A stretch of DNA of 64,000 nucleotides from Ohtaekwangia kribbensis (GCF_042676245.1 NZ_JBHTKA010000008.1:1-64000); one strand, 5' to 3'; shown: positions 34,024 to 43,589, numbered from the stretch's first letter. Notes: a model not told the origin generated them from the letters alone. Numbers and translations: made by a program.

Positions 34024-34836
34024 CTATTCTACACCAAACACTAAACTTCCGCAATAGCTTCGCCAATCAGCCTGTCCGTCTTTGGATGGAACCATATATA
34101 TTACCTGTACCAGCCACAAACCTTTACTGCTAATGCGTGTTTCCATGGTTCCGTTTTGTTCGGTATATATATTCTGCAATGTAGTAAGCCCTTCTTTACG
34201 GTTCCATACCTTTACACGTGCACCGAACAATGGCTTTTTATTCCATAGAATTTTGAACCGAACGTTATCTCCGAGCTTGAGAGAATATGGATTTTGTTCA
34301 GGTACAATCTCGATCGGGAAACCAATGGTCATCTTGTAACCATCATCTTTTTTAGCACCTACCTGCAACAACAGCTTGGTATATTTTGCGCTTGATTCCT
34401 TACCGGCTTTGTTCAAAGCACCAGCCTTTTCACGCACAGCATACGCTTCATCAAGACCACTTTCCTTCAGGTATGCATTAAAGTTTTCAGCTTCAGATTC
34501 AATAAGGGTAAAGGAGCTTTGCATGGCCAGCACATGCGTACCCTCCTCTTTCAATTCAAGATCGAGGTGATCCTTTTTACCTTCAACAACAGTCGGTTTC
34601 AGATCAGACACTCCCGCAAGCCGATGATGCTCAAATTTTTCAATTTGACTTTTCTTTAATTCTATCGGTTCACCTATCAGGTTCTCACCGGTAACAAAAT
34701 TTACCTTCGCCTTTTCTCCGAGAGAGTAAATAAACTTCAGCGGTTGCATCCAGAATTCCTGTGCGGCCACTGCTGATACAACTAACATGAGTGACACGAA
34801 TGCAGTATAATGTTTATTTACTCTCTTCATGAGCAT
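34024..34836 (-). CDS. DUF4198 family exported protein
   Basis: A 270-residue periplasmic protein of the DUF4198 family, which in some bacteria sits beside metal or cobalt/nickel uptake genes. A signal peptide (MKRVNKHYTAFVSLMLVVSAVAAQ) is present; the start may be the ATG two codons further in. The mature protein starts EFWMQPLKF, typical of this family, and has an immunoglobulin-like C-terminal region. It begins exactly at the end of the Xaa-Pro peptidase gene. No metal transporter is nearby, so the role is open. Confidence 0.8.
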   Translation of the reverse strand: MLMKRVNKHYTAFVSLMLVVSAVAAQEFWMQPLKFIYSLGEKAKVNFVTGENLIGEPIELKKSQIEKFEHHRLAGVSDLKPTVVEGKKDHLDLELKEEGTHVLAMQSSFTLIESEAENFNAYLKESGLDEAYAVREKAGALNKAGKESSAKYTKLLLQVGAKKDDGYKMTIGFPIEIVPEQNPYSLKLGDNVRFKILWNKKPLFGARVKVWNRKEGLTTLQNIYTEQNGTMETRISSKGLWLVQVIYMVPSKDGQADWRSYCGSLVFGVE

Positions 34837-36138
34837 CTATTTTTTACCGTTCATAATCTCTTCAATCTCTTCTACTTCTACCGGAATGTGTTTCATCAGG
34901 TCGTGTATACCGTTCTTTTCAATCACCACGTTGTTCTCAATGCGAATTCCGAAACCTTCTTCGCGTATATATATACCTGGCTCCACGGTCCATACCTGTC
35001 CTACCTGCATTTTATGATACATGCTGCCTACATCGTGCACATCCAATCCGAGCTGGTGGCCTGTGCCGTGCATAAAATACTTCATGAATAAAGGTTTGTC
35101 TTTATCCTGGTTCTTAACATCTTTCTTGTCAAGCAACTTCAAATCTATCAATTCGCTCTCCGTTATCTTCTGGATCTCTTTGTGATAGTCGTAATATTTT
35201 TCACCAGGCTTCAACATTTTGAAAGCCTCGCGCTGTATGCGTAGTACAGCGTTGTATACATCTTTCTGGCGCTTTGTGAATTTTCCGTTTACCGGAATTG
35301 TACGTGTAAGGTCTGCGTTGTAATTGGCATACTCCGCTCCTACATCCAGCAACAATACATCACCATCTTTGCAAGGCTTGTTGTTTTCAATATAGTGCAG
35401 CACACACGAGTTGGCTCCCGATGCAATGATGGGCTCATACGCAAAACCTCTTGAACCGCTTCGTAAAAATTCGTGCGCAAACTCCGCTTCTATTTCATAC
35501 TCAATTACACCGGGCTTTACAAACTTCAATACACGTCTGAAAGCTTTCTCGGTTATATCGCAGGCTCGTTGTAATTGATCGATTTCATATTTTGATTTTA
35601 TACTGCGCAGACGATGCATGATCGGAGCGAGGCGTTCATAACGATGCAGCGGATATTTATCAAGACACCATTTAACAAAGCGCGCCTCACGCGACTCAAC
35701 CGCCACATCAGCACGATAGTGATCGTTGGTATTCAGGTATACATGCTCAACATCGCCCATTACCATCAGCATGTTAAAAATCTTCGTAAAGTCTGAAACC
35801 CAGATGATAGTTTCAATACCGGTTTGCTCACGCGCTTCTTCTTTGGTGAGTTTATGACCTTCCCACACCGATATAAGTTCGCTGGTCTCGCGCACGAAAA
35901 GAATCTCTCTATATTTCTTATCCGGAAAATCGGGGCAGAGTACCAGGATTGTTTCTTCCTGATCAACACCGGTAAGATAGAACAGATCGCTGTTCTGTCG
36001 GAAACGCATCGTGCCATCCGAGTTCGTTGGCATAATGTCGTTCGCATTGACTACAACCAGTGAATTGGACTTCAACTCCTTCACTAAATTTTTCCGGTTC
36101 ACTTCAAAGAGTTCTTTGTTGATGCTTTTGTATCTCAT
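34837..36138 (-). CDS. Xaa-Pro aminopeptidase (aminopeptidase P family)
   Basis: A 433-residue M24 metallopeptidase that removes an N-terminal residue before proline. The creatinase-type N-terminal domain covers about 1-170. The metal site is complete: Asp in LLLDVGAEYANYNADLTRT (both Asp residues), His in HGTGHQLGLDVHD, Glu in VEPGIYI, and Glu in IRIENNVVI. No signal peptide is visible, so it is probably cytoplasmic. It heads a compact run with DUF4198 and RidA. Confidence 0.94.
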   Translation of the reverse strand: MRYKSINKELFEVNRKNLVKELKSNSLVVVNANDIMPTNSDGTMRFRQNSDLFYLTGVDQEETILVLCPDFPDKKYREILFVRETSELISVWEGHKLTKEEAREQTGIETIIWVSDFTKIFNMLMVMGDVEHVYLNTNDHYRADVAVESREARFVKWCLDKYPLHRYERLAPIMHRLRSIKSKYEIDQLQRACDITEKAFRRVLKFVKPGVIEYEIEAEFAHEFLRSGSRGFAYEPIIASGANSCVLHYIENNKPCKDGDVLLLDVGAEYANYNADLTRTIPVNGKFTKRQKDVYNAVLRIQREAFKMLKPGEKYYDYHKEIQKITESELIDLKLLDKKDVKNQDKDKPLFMKYFMHGTGHQLGLDVHDVGSMYHKMQVGQVWTVEPGIYIREEGFGIRIENNVVIEKNGIHDLMKHIPVEVEEIEEIMNGKK

Positions 36139-36200
36139 AGTGTATTTATTACTTTCACTTACTCTACGCAGGAGTACGCGTGCAATTTAACCAAAACTCT

Positions 36201-37514
36201 ATGAAGCTGACCAACCCATTTTACAAGACTGTTATTCTTTTTGTGATGATCACAACAGTGGCGTATACGCAAGGCAAATACGAACCGGCACCCGAAAATA
36301 AAAAGAACCGCGAGTGGTTTCAGGATGCCAAGTTCGGCTTGTTTATCCACTGGGGTGTATATAGCGTATTGGGCGATGGCGAATGGGTAATGAACCAGCA
36401 ACAGATCCCCATCAAGACCTACGAAAAAATTCCGGCATTCTTTAACCCCACCGACTTTGATGCGAAAGCCTGGGTACAAATGGTAAAGGCTGCCGGTATG
36501 AAATATATAGCGATCACCAGCAAACACCACGATGGATTCGCCATGTGGGATAGTAAAGTATCAGACTATAACATTGTAAAGCGAACACCCTATGGAAAAG
36601 ATGTACTCAAGATGCTGGCGGATGAATGTCATAAGGAAGGTATAAAACTATTCTTCTACCACTCACAACTGGACTGGCATCATCCGGATTATTTTCCAAG
36701 AGGTAACACCGGGGGTAATTGGACAGGCCGCCCGGAAAATGGCGACTGGTATAAATATCTTGACTATATGGATGCGCAGCTTACTGAGTTGTTAACCAAT
36801 TATGGAGAGGTAGCGGGTATATGGTTCGATGGTATGTGGGACAAGAAAGATGCCGACTGGCGCCTGAATAAAACGTATTCACTCATTCATAAACTTCAAC
36901 CCGGTGCACTCGTAGGCAGTAACCACCACGTTGCGCCTTACGATGGCGAAGATTTCCAGATGTTTGAAAAAGATCTGCCCGGTCATAACACTACCGGTTT
37001 TGCTCCTGAACAAAAAATTGGAGACCTGCCCAAAGAGACCTGTGAAACCATCAATCACTCGTGGGGTTTCAACCTGAAAGATCAGAATCATAAAAGTCGT
37101 AAAGAGTTAATTCAGTACCTGGTAAAAGCATCAGGCTATGGCGCCAATTTTCTGCTGAACGTTGGCCCGATGCCGAATGGTAAAATTCAGACGGAACACA
37201 TCGAACGATTAAAAGAAATGGGCGAATGGCTTACAGCCAACGGAGAAACGATTTATGGAACACGAGGCGGACCATTAACTGCGCGCGACTGGGGTGTAAC
37301 AACTCAAAAAGGGAATAAAGTATATATACACATTCTCGATTGGCAAGATGAATCCCTGGTTATACCATCGTGGGGAAAAAAGATAAAATCGGCTAAGCTC
37401 TTTAAGGATAAAAGTGCTGTTAAGTTTATTGAGAACGATTTTGGTATCACATTAAAAGTACCCAAGACCAAACTCGATGAAGTAGATACAATTGTTGAGT
37501 TGGAACTCAAATAA
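36201..37514 (+). CDS. alpha-L-fucosidase, GH29 family
   Basis: A 437-residue secreted glycosidase that releases alpha-linked fucose. I start it at 36201 because MKLTNPFYKTVILFVMITTVAYTQ gives a proper signal peptide. The family signatures are WFQDAKFGLFIHWG, KHHDGFAMWDS and AGIWFDGMWD, the Asp in FDG being the nucleophile position. The C-terminal beta-sandwich is short. It is not near the SusC/SusD pair or any sulfatase, so it is a solitary hydrolase. It is divergent from the aminopeptidase with about 62 bases between. Confidence 0.93.
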   Translation: MKLTNPFYKTVILFVMITTVAYTQGKYEPAPENKKNREWFQDAKFGLFIHWGVYSVLGDGEWVMNQQQIPIKTYEKIPAFFNPTDFDAKAWVQMVKAAGMKYIAITSKHHDGFAMWDSKVSDYNIVKRTPYGKDVLKMLADECHKEGIKLFFYHSQLDWHHPDYFPRGNTGGNWTGRPENGDWYKYLDYMDAQLTELLTNYGEVAGIWFDGMWDKKDADWRLNKTYSLIHKLQPGALVGSNHHVAPYDGEDFQMFEKDLPGHNTTGFAPEQKIGDLPKETCETINHSWGFNLKDQNHKSRKELIQYLVKASGYGANFLLNVGPMPNGKIQTEHIERLKEMGEWLTANGETIYGTRGGPLTARDWGVTTQKGNKVYIHILDWQDESLVIPSWGKKIKSAKLFKDKSAVKFIENDFGITLKVPKTKLDEVDTIVELELK

Positions 37515-37539
37515 GAATAGTCTTACAACGGAACGGCTA

Positions 37540-37587
37540 AATACAGAAGAGGGCATCACAAATGTGATGCCCTCTTCTGTATTTTAA
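37540..37587 (+). terminator. terminator after fucosidase gene
   Basis: A perfect 20-bp stem (37540-37559 with 37564-37583) with a 4-base loop, then a short T-run. It lies 26 bases after the GH29 stop and before the convergent DUF4199 gene. Confidence 0.85.
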
Positions 37588-37615
37588 TATCCTATTAAGC
37601 ATGTAGTATATATAC

Positions 37616-38086
37616 CTATGACGATGTGCCTGACGGTTCGTTTACCTGGTCGCTATGCACCCAGTTCAACAACACAAAGGTTATAAAGAGACCTGAAAAT
37701 ACACCTTCTAGCAACACCATAAACGAAGCTATATATGCATTCAAATACGGCCCCATGGGTTCGTGGTCAATAATATACTGCATCAGGCCATCATTAAAAC
37801 GTAAAAATACAAACAGGAAAACCGCAAAAGTTGATGACCCTATGGCAGACGTTGTAACACCAATAGCGAGTCCCCTGAAATAATTCAGGTGCCCATCGTG
37901 CGTGCGTGCAAATTGTTTCAGAGCATAGTATACCCCTGCGAGCATAATCAACAGGTTGAGTAAACGTAGTTCAATAACCTGCAATAAGCCTACCGCATAC
38001 ATTACAAAAAAGTATACGATCAATCCCAGCGCTATAAATGTACCGTATATCTCCGGGATACGTTTTGATCTGTTCCAGATATTCAT
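37616..38086 (-). CDS. DUF4199 family membrane protein
   Basis: A 156-residue integral membrane protein with four predicted hydrophobic segments (about 14-36, 42-58, 72-95 and 118-145). DUF4199 is nearly confined to Bacteroidota and has no known function. It is a close paralogue of the next gene on the same strand; shared segments include GVYYALK-type, LNYFRGL and NEPMG/HEPMG with VLLEG.FSGL.TFVLLNWVH. The two are separated by about 90 bases and are probably a tandem duplication. Confidence 0.85.
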   Translation of the reverse strand: MNIWNRSKRIPEIYGTFIALGLIVYFFVMYAVGLLQVIELRLLNLLIMLAGVYYALKQFARTHDGHLNYFRGLAIGVTTSAIGSSTFAVFLFVFLRFNDGLMQYIIDHEPMGPYLNAYIASFMVLLEGVFSGLFITFVLLNWVHSDQVNEPSGTSS

Positions 38087-38177
38087 ATAATCAAAGGATT
38101 GTTTATATGCTATCTGAAAATACTATGCCCGCGAAGATGTTACTGGCCTGCTGATGTGATGAGGAACATCCTACACG

Positions 38178-38648
38178 CTAGCTTGATTTACCAACAGGTT
38201 GGTTTACTTCATCGGTATGCACCCAATTGAGCAATACGAATGTTACCAGTAAACCTGAAAAGAATCCCTCCAGCACAACAATAAAGGCAGTCATGTATGC
38301 ATTAAGGTAACGGCCCATAGGTTCATTTTCGATGATGGACTGCATCATAGCAGAATCAATCTTCATATAGAAGAAGAGAAATATACCGAAGAACAGCGAT
38401 CCAACTCCGCCTGTTTCAACACCCGTAATCAATCCTCGGAAATAGTTGAGACGTTCCGTGTGTGTCTCCTTGAATTTTTTAAGCGCGGCATATACCCCAG
38501 CCGTTAGAATGACGAGGTTAAGCAAGCGCAATTCGATGTGATGACCAAGGCCGGCAGCTTTCATGATAATGAAGTATAAAATCAGACCGGCAGCAATACG
38601 CAATCCATACTTTTCAGGAATGCGATCAGGGTTAGATAGGAAACTCAT
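38178..38648 (-). CDS. DUF4199 family membrane protein, paralogue
   Basis: A 156-residue integral membrane protein, the same length as its neighbour and similar along the whole length (GLRIAAGLILYFIIMKAAGL, RLNYFRGLITG, NEPMGRYLNAYM). Four hydrophobic segments are seen. Its position upstream of the other copy on the same strand suggests both come from one duplication. Function unknown. Confidence 0.85.
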   Translation of the reverse strand: MSFLSNPDRIPEKYGLRIAAGLILYFIIMKAAGLGHHIELRLLNLVILTAGVYAALKKFKETHTERLNYFRGLITGVETGGVGSLFFGIFLFFYMKIDSAMMQSIIENEPMGRYLNAYMTAFIVVLEGFFSGLLVTFVLLNWVHTDEVNQPVGKSS

Positions 38649-38755
38649 ATTGATGCATTGTTAGGTATATATAAATTTTCCGATTTTTTATGATAATTGC
38701 AAACGTTTTCATTGGATATTTTGAGCTACCTTTACCTCGCTAAACCTATAAAATC

Positions 38756-39277
38756 ATGAAGAAGATATTACTCGGCCTTTTGGGTATTATTATCCTGTTG
38801 ATCATTGTTGGATTTTTCCTTCCGTCCAGAATTGAAGTCACCAGAAGTTTAACCATTCACGCTTCACCTGAAGCAACATTCGAACAGGTTAATAATCTGA
38901 AAAACTGGGAGAAGTGGTCGTACTGGTATGCTCTGGATCCTACAACTAAATTAACCTATGGCGATCAGCAGGCCGGTACTGGCGCGTGGTATAGCTGGAC
39001 AAGTGAGGATATGGGACAAGGTAAATTAACCATTACCGAAAGCAATCCTTCTTCTGTTATTAAAGCTGATCTTGACTTTATGGAACAAGGCACAGCCAAA
39101 TGCTGGTATACCTTTGAACCTGTTAACGACAGCACAAAAGTAACGATGGGTTTCTCAACTGAATTTGGTATGAACCCTTTTATGCGCTGGATGGGCGCTA
39201 CAATGTTTGAAGGCGAAATGAACAAGGCATTTGATCACAACCTGAACAAGATCAAAGAACTTACCGAAGGGAAATAA
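38756..39277 (+). CDS. membrane-anchored SRPBCC (START/polyketide cyclase-like) protein
   Basis: A 173-residue protein with one N-terminal membrane segment (LLGLLGIIILLIIVGFFLP) then a SRPBCC ligand-binding domain (about residues 28-170). The segment ASPEATFEQVNNLKNWEKW is the family start and TKVTMGFSTEFG lies in the later strands. These proteins bind lipids or small hydrophobic molecules; the ligand is unknown. An incomplete -7 element, TACCTTTA, lies at 38727. Confidence 0.8.
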   Translation: MKKILLGLLGIIILLIIVGFFLPSRIEVTRSLTIHASPEATFEQVNNLKNWEKWSYWYALDPTTKLTYGDQQAGTGAWYSWTSEDMGQGKLTITESNPSSVIKADLDFMEQGTAKCWYTFEPVNDSTKVTMGFSTEFGMNPFMRWMGATMFEGEMNKAFDHNLNKIKELTEGK

Positions 39278-39368
39278 CTTATCTAAACCTAAACATACAG
39301 GCAGAAGGTATAGCGTTGATCGCTTGTACTTTCTGCTTTTTTATTTTCGCACATAGTCCTACCGCTAC

Positions 39369-39404
39369 AAGCTTTTTACTTTATACTTTAAGCTTTTTAC
39401 TTTA
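39369..39404. repeat. short direct repeat
   Basis: The 15-base motif AAGCTTTTTACTTTA occurs twice (39369-39383 and 39390-39404) in the short gap before the next gene. It looks like simple sequence slippage. Confidence 0.5.
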
Positions 39405-39429
39405 GCTTGGCCTCCCTAAAGTCTACGCC

Positions 39430-39717
39430 ATGACATTCGAAGAGTTTAAGAATTCGCTTACACAAACCAATCCTCCAGCTGTTAATGAACTTTTAAAGGC
39501 TCTTTGGTTCGAAGGAAAAGGCGATTGGGAATCTGCACATAACATTGCGCAGGATATTCACAATAACGATGGTTCCTGGATACACGCATACCTTCATCGC
39601 GTAGAAGGAGACCTTGGAAATGCATCTTACTGGTATAGTCGTGCGAATCGTAGAATGCCATCATCAACTTTAAAGGATGAGTGGGCAGCTATGGTAAAAG
39701 AATTACTCGCGCGATAG
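39430..39717 (+). CDS. conserved small hypothetical protein
   Basis: A 95-residue soluble helical protein. The sequence WFEGKGDWESAHNIAQDI and SWIHAYLHRVEGDLGNASYWYSRANRRMPS form two helical hairpins with many aromatic residues, similar to a TPR-like pair. I recognise the pattern as a widespread conserved small family but know no established function. It is convergent with the phospholipase C-like gene, whose stop lies 7 bases downstream. Confidence 0.75.
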   Translation: MTFEEFKNSLTQTNPPAVNELLKALWFEGKGDWESAHNIAQDIHNNDGSWIHAYLHRVEGDLGNASYWYSRANRRMPSSTLKDEWAAMVKELLAR

Positions 39718-39724
39718 CGTACCG

Positions 39725-40711
39725 CTATATTTCATGTGCCCTGGTACTTATAGCAGGATCGGCTTTCTTAATGGCATCCAGTTCCTTTCTTCTAAGTTTT
39801 AATTCTTCTTCTGAAGGTTTATAGTAAAGTAGTTCTGCTAAATCGGGTTGGCCTGCATCTATCCACGCAGTATACCACATATCGGCAGTAAGTTTTATAG
39901 CCGCGCGCATTCTTCGTTCTACCATGCCGTGCAGTATTTTATGATAGGCATCTGCATACTCCCTGGAATATACTTTTACGGTTTGACGGCCTTTCGTTTC
40001 AAACGAATATTTATAACTGATCAATGAATCAGCCAATCGCTTCTCTTCTCGCAAAACAGAATCAACGGCCAGATGCGAATCCTTCACGGCTTGCCACGCA
40101 GCCAGCTGAGGATTTACTATATATGTAGCTTTACCACTAAAGAAATTATACTCATCCGAGAATAACTCAGGCAACCGTGATTCCCACAAGGCATGAATTC
40201 CCTCCTGCCCGGTGAGCTGACCGTTGTAGTTTTCAGTTGTATGCAGGGGCACGTGGGCATCACCTATATAATGTCCTATCTCTGCAGATAACTTCAGAAT
40301 CCGATCAGGATCGCGAATCTGAAAAGCATCCTTCAGTGAATAATACATACGGTTAATATGCCAGGGTAATATACCATACGCTTTCAGGGTATCTTCGGTG
40401 AGTTGAGCCACGGCATCATTCCAATATCGTGGCAGGGTATAAATAGCACTATCGCCATAGTGATCCAGGTCTATATAATGTCGTGGCGCTTCGTCTACTA
40501 CAATAAACCTTCTCCGATCTGGATTAACGGCTGTTTCGGTAATGTAACCTATATTCTTTTTATAGAAGCCGATCATTTCAGGAGGCAAGGCAAATACTGC
40601 CAACCGATTTATACGTTGATGCCCGAAAAATCCCCAACCACCAAACAGGAAAATTATACCGATAAAAATAACACGCTTGCTATAGCGATAAATAGCTGAC
40701 AACTTTAACAT
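39725..40711 (-). CDS. zinc-dependent phospholipase C / S1-P1 nuclease-fold protein
   Basis: A 328-residue protein with an N-terminal hydrophobic segment (RVIFIGIIFLFGGWG) that may be a signal or anchor. After it GWGFFGHQRINRLAVF resembles the N-terminus of this fold. Three zinc-ligand blocks follow: HYIDLDHYGD, AEIGHYIGDAHVPLHTTENY and GIHALWESRL. The family includes phospholipase C and S1/P1 nuclease; the substrate cannot be chosen. It is divergent from the M1 peptidase gene. Confidence 0.82.
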   Translation of the reverse strand: MLKLSAIYRYSKRVIFIGIIFLFGGWGFFGHQRINRLAVFALPPEMIGFYKKNIGYITETAVNPDRRRFIVVDEAPRHYIDLDHYGDSAIYTLPRYWNDAVAQLTEDTLKAYGILPWHINRMYYSLKDAFQIRDPDRILKLSAEIGHYIGDAHVPLHTTENYNGQLTGQEGIHALWESRLPELFSDEYNFFSGKATYIVNPQLAAWQAVKDSHLAVDSVLREEKRLADSLISYKYSFETKGRQTVKVYSREYADAYHKILHGMVERRMRAAIKLTADMWYTAWIDAGQPDLAELLYYKPSEEELKLRRKELDAIKKADPAISTRAHEI

Positions 40712-40765
40712 ACAACGGATAAGAATTATACTTGCATGGCCAAGTTACACAAAATATACATTGCA

Positions 40766-42400
40766 ATGAAAAACCTCACCACCACCCTGTTTATCATTTT
40801 ACTCGTTGCCGTAAACCTCTATGGTAAGGATTATCCTAAAAACGAAAGCATTGATATTCGAAAATATAGCTTTGAGTTAACCCTGCATGACTCGATTGAT
40901 GTGATTGAAGGAAAGGCCACCGTAACGATCTTCTTCAAAAAACAAGCAACCGACTTTGAGCTTGACCTGACAAATAAAGACGCGAACGGAACAGGCATGG
41001 AAGTAACAACCGTTACAATCGACAACAACCCGGTTAAATTTATACATCAAAACGACCGGCTTAAAATTATACTCTCAACACCAGCCAAGGCCTCCTCTAC
41101 TACCAATATTATAGTAACGTATAAAGGTATACCACGCGATGGCCTCATTATTTCTAAGAATAAATATGGTGATCGTACTTTCTTTGGCGATAACTGGCCG
41201 GACCGCGCACATCACTGGCTTCCCACCATCGACCATCCGTATGATAAAGCTGCCGTGGATTTTATAGTTACTGCTCCACCCAAATATGAAGTGATTGGTA
41301 ACGGCATCAAGATTGAAGAAAGTTATTTGGGTGATCGCAAGAAACTAACCCACTGGCACGAAGAAACAGAACTCGCTACCAAAGTAATGGTAATTGGTGC
41401 GGCACGTTTTGCTATACAGCAGAGTGGTATGGTAAATGGTTTTGAAGTAACAAGCTGGGTATATCCTCAAAATCGTGAAGAGGGTTTCGACTCCTATAAA
41501 TATGCACCGCGCGTTCTCGATTTCTTTCATTCGCATGTAGGGCCGTATTCTTATAAGAAGCTCGCGAATGTTCAATCCAAAACACGCTATGGCGGCATGG
41601 AGAATGCCAGTAATATTTTCTATTTCGAAAACTCAGTTGCTATAGGGCCTGCAGCAGAAGGCAACGCCAGCAAAATTGAATCACTGGTAGCACATGAAAT
41701 AGCACACCAGTGGTTTGGCAACTCGGCATCGGAGACTGACTGGCATCATGTATGGCTGAGCGAGGGCTTTGCCACATACCTCACACATCTGTACATGGAA
41801 TTTACGTATGGGCGTGATCGTATGAATAAAGATCTTCGTGACGACCGCCAGCAAGTGATCGAGTTTTACCAGAAAACTAAATTGCCGATCGTGTTTCCAA
41901 CGTTACCCGATGATCTCCTGCAGATTCTGAGTGTAAACTCGTATCAAAAGGGAAGCTGGGTATTGCACATGCTTCGAGCTGAAATTGGTGATGAAGCTTT
42001 CTGGAAAGGTCTGCGCGATTATTATAGAATATACAGGAACAGCAATGCCACCACCGAAAATTTCAAGCAGGTAATGCAGGAAGCCTCCGGAAAATCGCTC
42101 GATATGTTTTTCAACCAATGGCTTTACAAACCTGGTCATCCGATATTGGAGTGGAGCTGGGCTTATGATTCAAAAGCACAAACTTTGGAAGTTACGGTTG
42201 ACCAAACACAACCGGGCGATGTCTTCAACGTACCACTGGAGTTAGGATTTTATGACGCGAACCAGACTTTACTGCATGTTGAGACCGTTCGGCTGGATAA
42301 AAAATCAAATAAATTCAGCATCAAAATGGGCCGAAAACCCGCTAAAATCGAACTTGACCCGAATACAAACCTGCTTTACCTGGCAAGACCCAAGAATTGA
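40766..42400 (+). CDS. M1 family metallopeptidase, exported
   Basis: A 544-residue aminopeptidase. I prefer the ATG at 40766, which gives the signal peptide MKNLTTTLFIILLVAVNLYG. The substrate motif YGGMENAS corresponds to GxMEN, and the zinc site HEIAHQWFGN is followed after 18 residues by the Glu in WLSEGFATYL. The ERAP-like C-terminal domain is missing, so this is the short form of the family. It cleaves N-terminal residues of peptides, here outside the cytoplasm. Confidence 0.93.
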   Translation: MKNLTTTLFIILLVAVNLYGKDYPKNESIDIRKYSFELTLHDSIDVIEGKATVTIFFKKQATDFELDLTNKDANGTGMEVTTVTIDNNPVKFIHQNDRLKIILSTPAKASSTTNIIVTYKGIPRDGLIISKNKYGDRTFFGDNWPDRAHHWLPTIDHPYDKAAVDFIVTAPPKYEVIGNGIKIEESYLGDRKKLTHWHEETELATKVMVIGAARFAIQQSGMVNGFEVTSWVYPQNREEGFDSYKYAPRVLDFFHSHVGPYSYKKLANVQSKTRYGGMENASNIFYFENSVAIGPAAEGNASKIESLVAHEIAHQWFGNSASETDWHHVWLSEGFATYLTHLYMEFTYGRDRMNKDLRDDRQQVIEFYQKTKLPIVFPTLPDDLLQILSVNSYQKGSWVLHMLRAEIGDEAFWKGLRDYYRIYRNSNATTENFKQVMQEASGKSLDMFFNQWLYKPGHPILEWSWAYDSKAQTLEVTVDQTQPGDVFNVPLELGFYDANQTLLHVETVRLDKKSNKFSIKMGRKPAKIELDPNTNLLYLARPKN

Positions 42401-42413
42401 TTGAACGCAGGCA

Positions 42414-42443
42414 TTGCAAATTCGGCAAAAGCACTTACCTTTG
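42414..42443 (+). promoter_or_regulatory. rpsT promoter
   Basis: TTG at 42414-42416, 19 bases, then TACCTTTG at 42436-42443. This is the full Bacteroidota consensus, 23 bases before the rpsT ATG. Same spacing and -7 sequence as both rRNA promoters. Confidence 0.8.
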
Positions 42444-42466
42444 CAGTCCTTATTTGAAAACGAACT

Positions 42467-42721
42467 ATGGCAAACCATAAGTCAGCAGAAAAAAGAATCC
42501 GTGCGAATGAAATTAAGCGTGTAAGAAACCGCTACCAGCACAAGACTACGCGTTCATTTATCAAAAGACTGAAGTCTGCAACTGCGAAGACCGAAGCTTT
42601 AGGTCTTTTGAAAGAAGTTTCTTCCATGATCGATAAACTTGCTAAGAAGAATATCATTCACTGGAAAAAAGCTGCTAACCAGAAGTCTAAGCTTACCAAG
42701 CTAGTGAACAAACTCGCTTAA
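42467..42721 (+). CDS. rpsT: 30S ribosomal protein S20
   Basis: An 84-residue ribosomal protein starting MANHKSAEKRIRANEIKRVRN, the S20 signature. It binds 16S rRNA in the body of the small subunit. The very basic, helical composition and length are typical. It has its own strong promoter and its own terminator, so it is a single-gene unit. Confidence 0.97.
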   Translation: MANHKSAEKRIRANEIKRVRNRYQHKTTRSFIKRLKSATAKTEALGLLKEVSSMIDKLAKKNIIHWKKAANQKSKLTKLVNKLA

Positions 42722-42755
42722 GAACTCACGTTCTTAACGGTCTATACCATAAGAG

Positions 42756-42787
42756 ACCCCGCTTACCCAAGCGGGGTTTTACTTTTT
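42756..42787 (+). terminator. rpsT terminator
   Basis: A 9-bp GC-rich stem (42756... ACCCCGCTT with AAGCGGGGT ...42777), a 4-base loop and a T-rich tail, 35 bases after the rpsT stop. Confidence 0.9.
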
Positions 42788-42881
42788 GTAGCTACTTCAC
42801 AGCTATAGATTAAAAATGTTGATTGAACTGCAGGAGGTATAAACCAAGGTTCAAACATTTTTATATCTTCGTGCGAAACCG

Positions 42882-43589
42882 TTGTATAGTATGCAAATTC
42901 TGGAAGAGAAAACTCTTGGTATCAAGAGCTGGTCGCCCGAAGACCGTCCGCGCGAAAAATTAATTCTTAAAGGTAGAGCGTCACTTTCTGATGCAGAGCT
43001 TATTGCTATTTTGCTCGGCACCGGCACCGCTACCATGAGTGCTGTTGATCTCGCCAAACGAATTTTACTTTGCGCTGATAACAACATTAACCGGCTCGCA
43101 CAACTTACAGTAAAAGATCTGGTGAAGATAAAAGGCGTTGGCGAAGCAAAAGCAATTTCTATTATAGCAGCGCTTGAGCTTGGGCGAAGACGAAAAAGCA
43201 GCGATGCCGACAAACCAGCTATCACTTCCTCCAAGCTTGCGTTCGATGTGCTAAAGTCTGATCTTACCGATATACCACACGAAGAATTCTGGATTATGTT
43301 ACTCAACCGCGGCAATCGCGTTGTTAAAAAACAGAAGATAAGTTTAGGAGGAGTGTCGGGTACGGTGGCTGATCCGAAAATCATTTTCAAACTCGCACTC
43401 GATGAGTTGGCAAGCGGCATTATACTGGCTCACAATCATCCTTCCGGAAATCTCGAAGCCAGTGTTGCCGATCTTGACCTGACGAGAAAATTAAAAGAAG
43501 GCGCCCGACTGCTCGATATCCAAATCCTTGATCACCTGATCATTGCTGAAGACCGATACTTCAGCTTTGCCGATGAAGGGTTGCTTTGA
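42882..43589 (+). CDS. radC: RadC family JAB1/MPN-domain protein
   Basis: A 235-residue protein. The N-terminal UPF0758 helix-hairpin-helix region is at about 20-100 (LSDAELIAILLGTGT, KIKGVGEAKA), then the JAMM metalloprotease-like domain with EEFWIMLLNRGN and the motif HNHPSGNLEASVADLD, which contains the zinc ligands. The historic link to DNA repair is weak and the real activity is unknown. The start could also be the ATG three codons later (42891). Confidence 0.93.
   Translation: MYSMQILEEKTLGIKSWSPEDRPREKLILKGRASLSDAELIAILLGTGTATMSAVDLAKRILLCADNNINRLAQLTVKDLVKIKGVGEAKAISIIAALELGRRRKSSDADKPAITSSKLAFDVLKSDLTDIPHEEFWIMLLNRGNRVVKKQKISLGGVSGTVADPKIIFKLALDELASGIILAHNHPSGNLEASVADLDLTRKLKEGARLLDIQILDHLIIAEDRYFSFADEGLL

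Noticed and set aside
39369..39404. Direct repeat as a regulatory site
   Set aside because: Two copies of a low-complexity 15-base motif are most simply explained by slippage.
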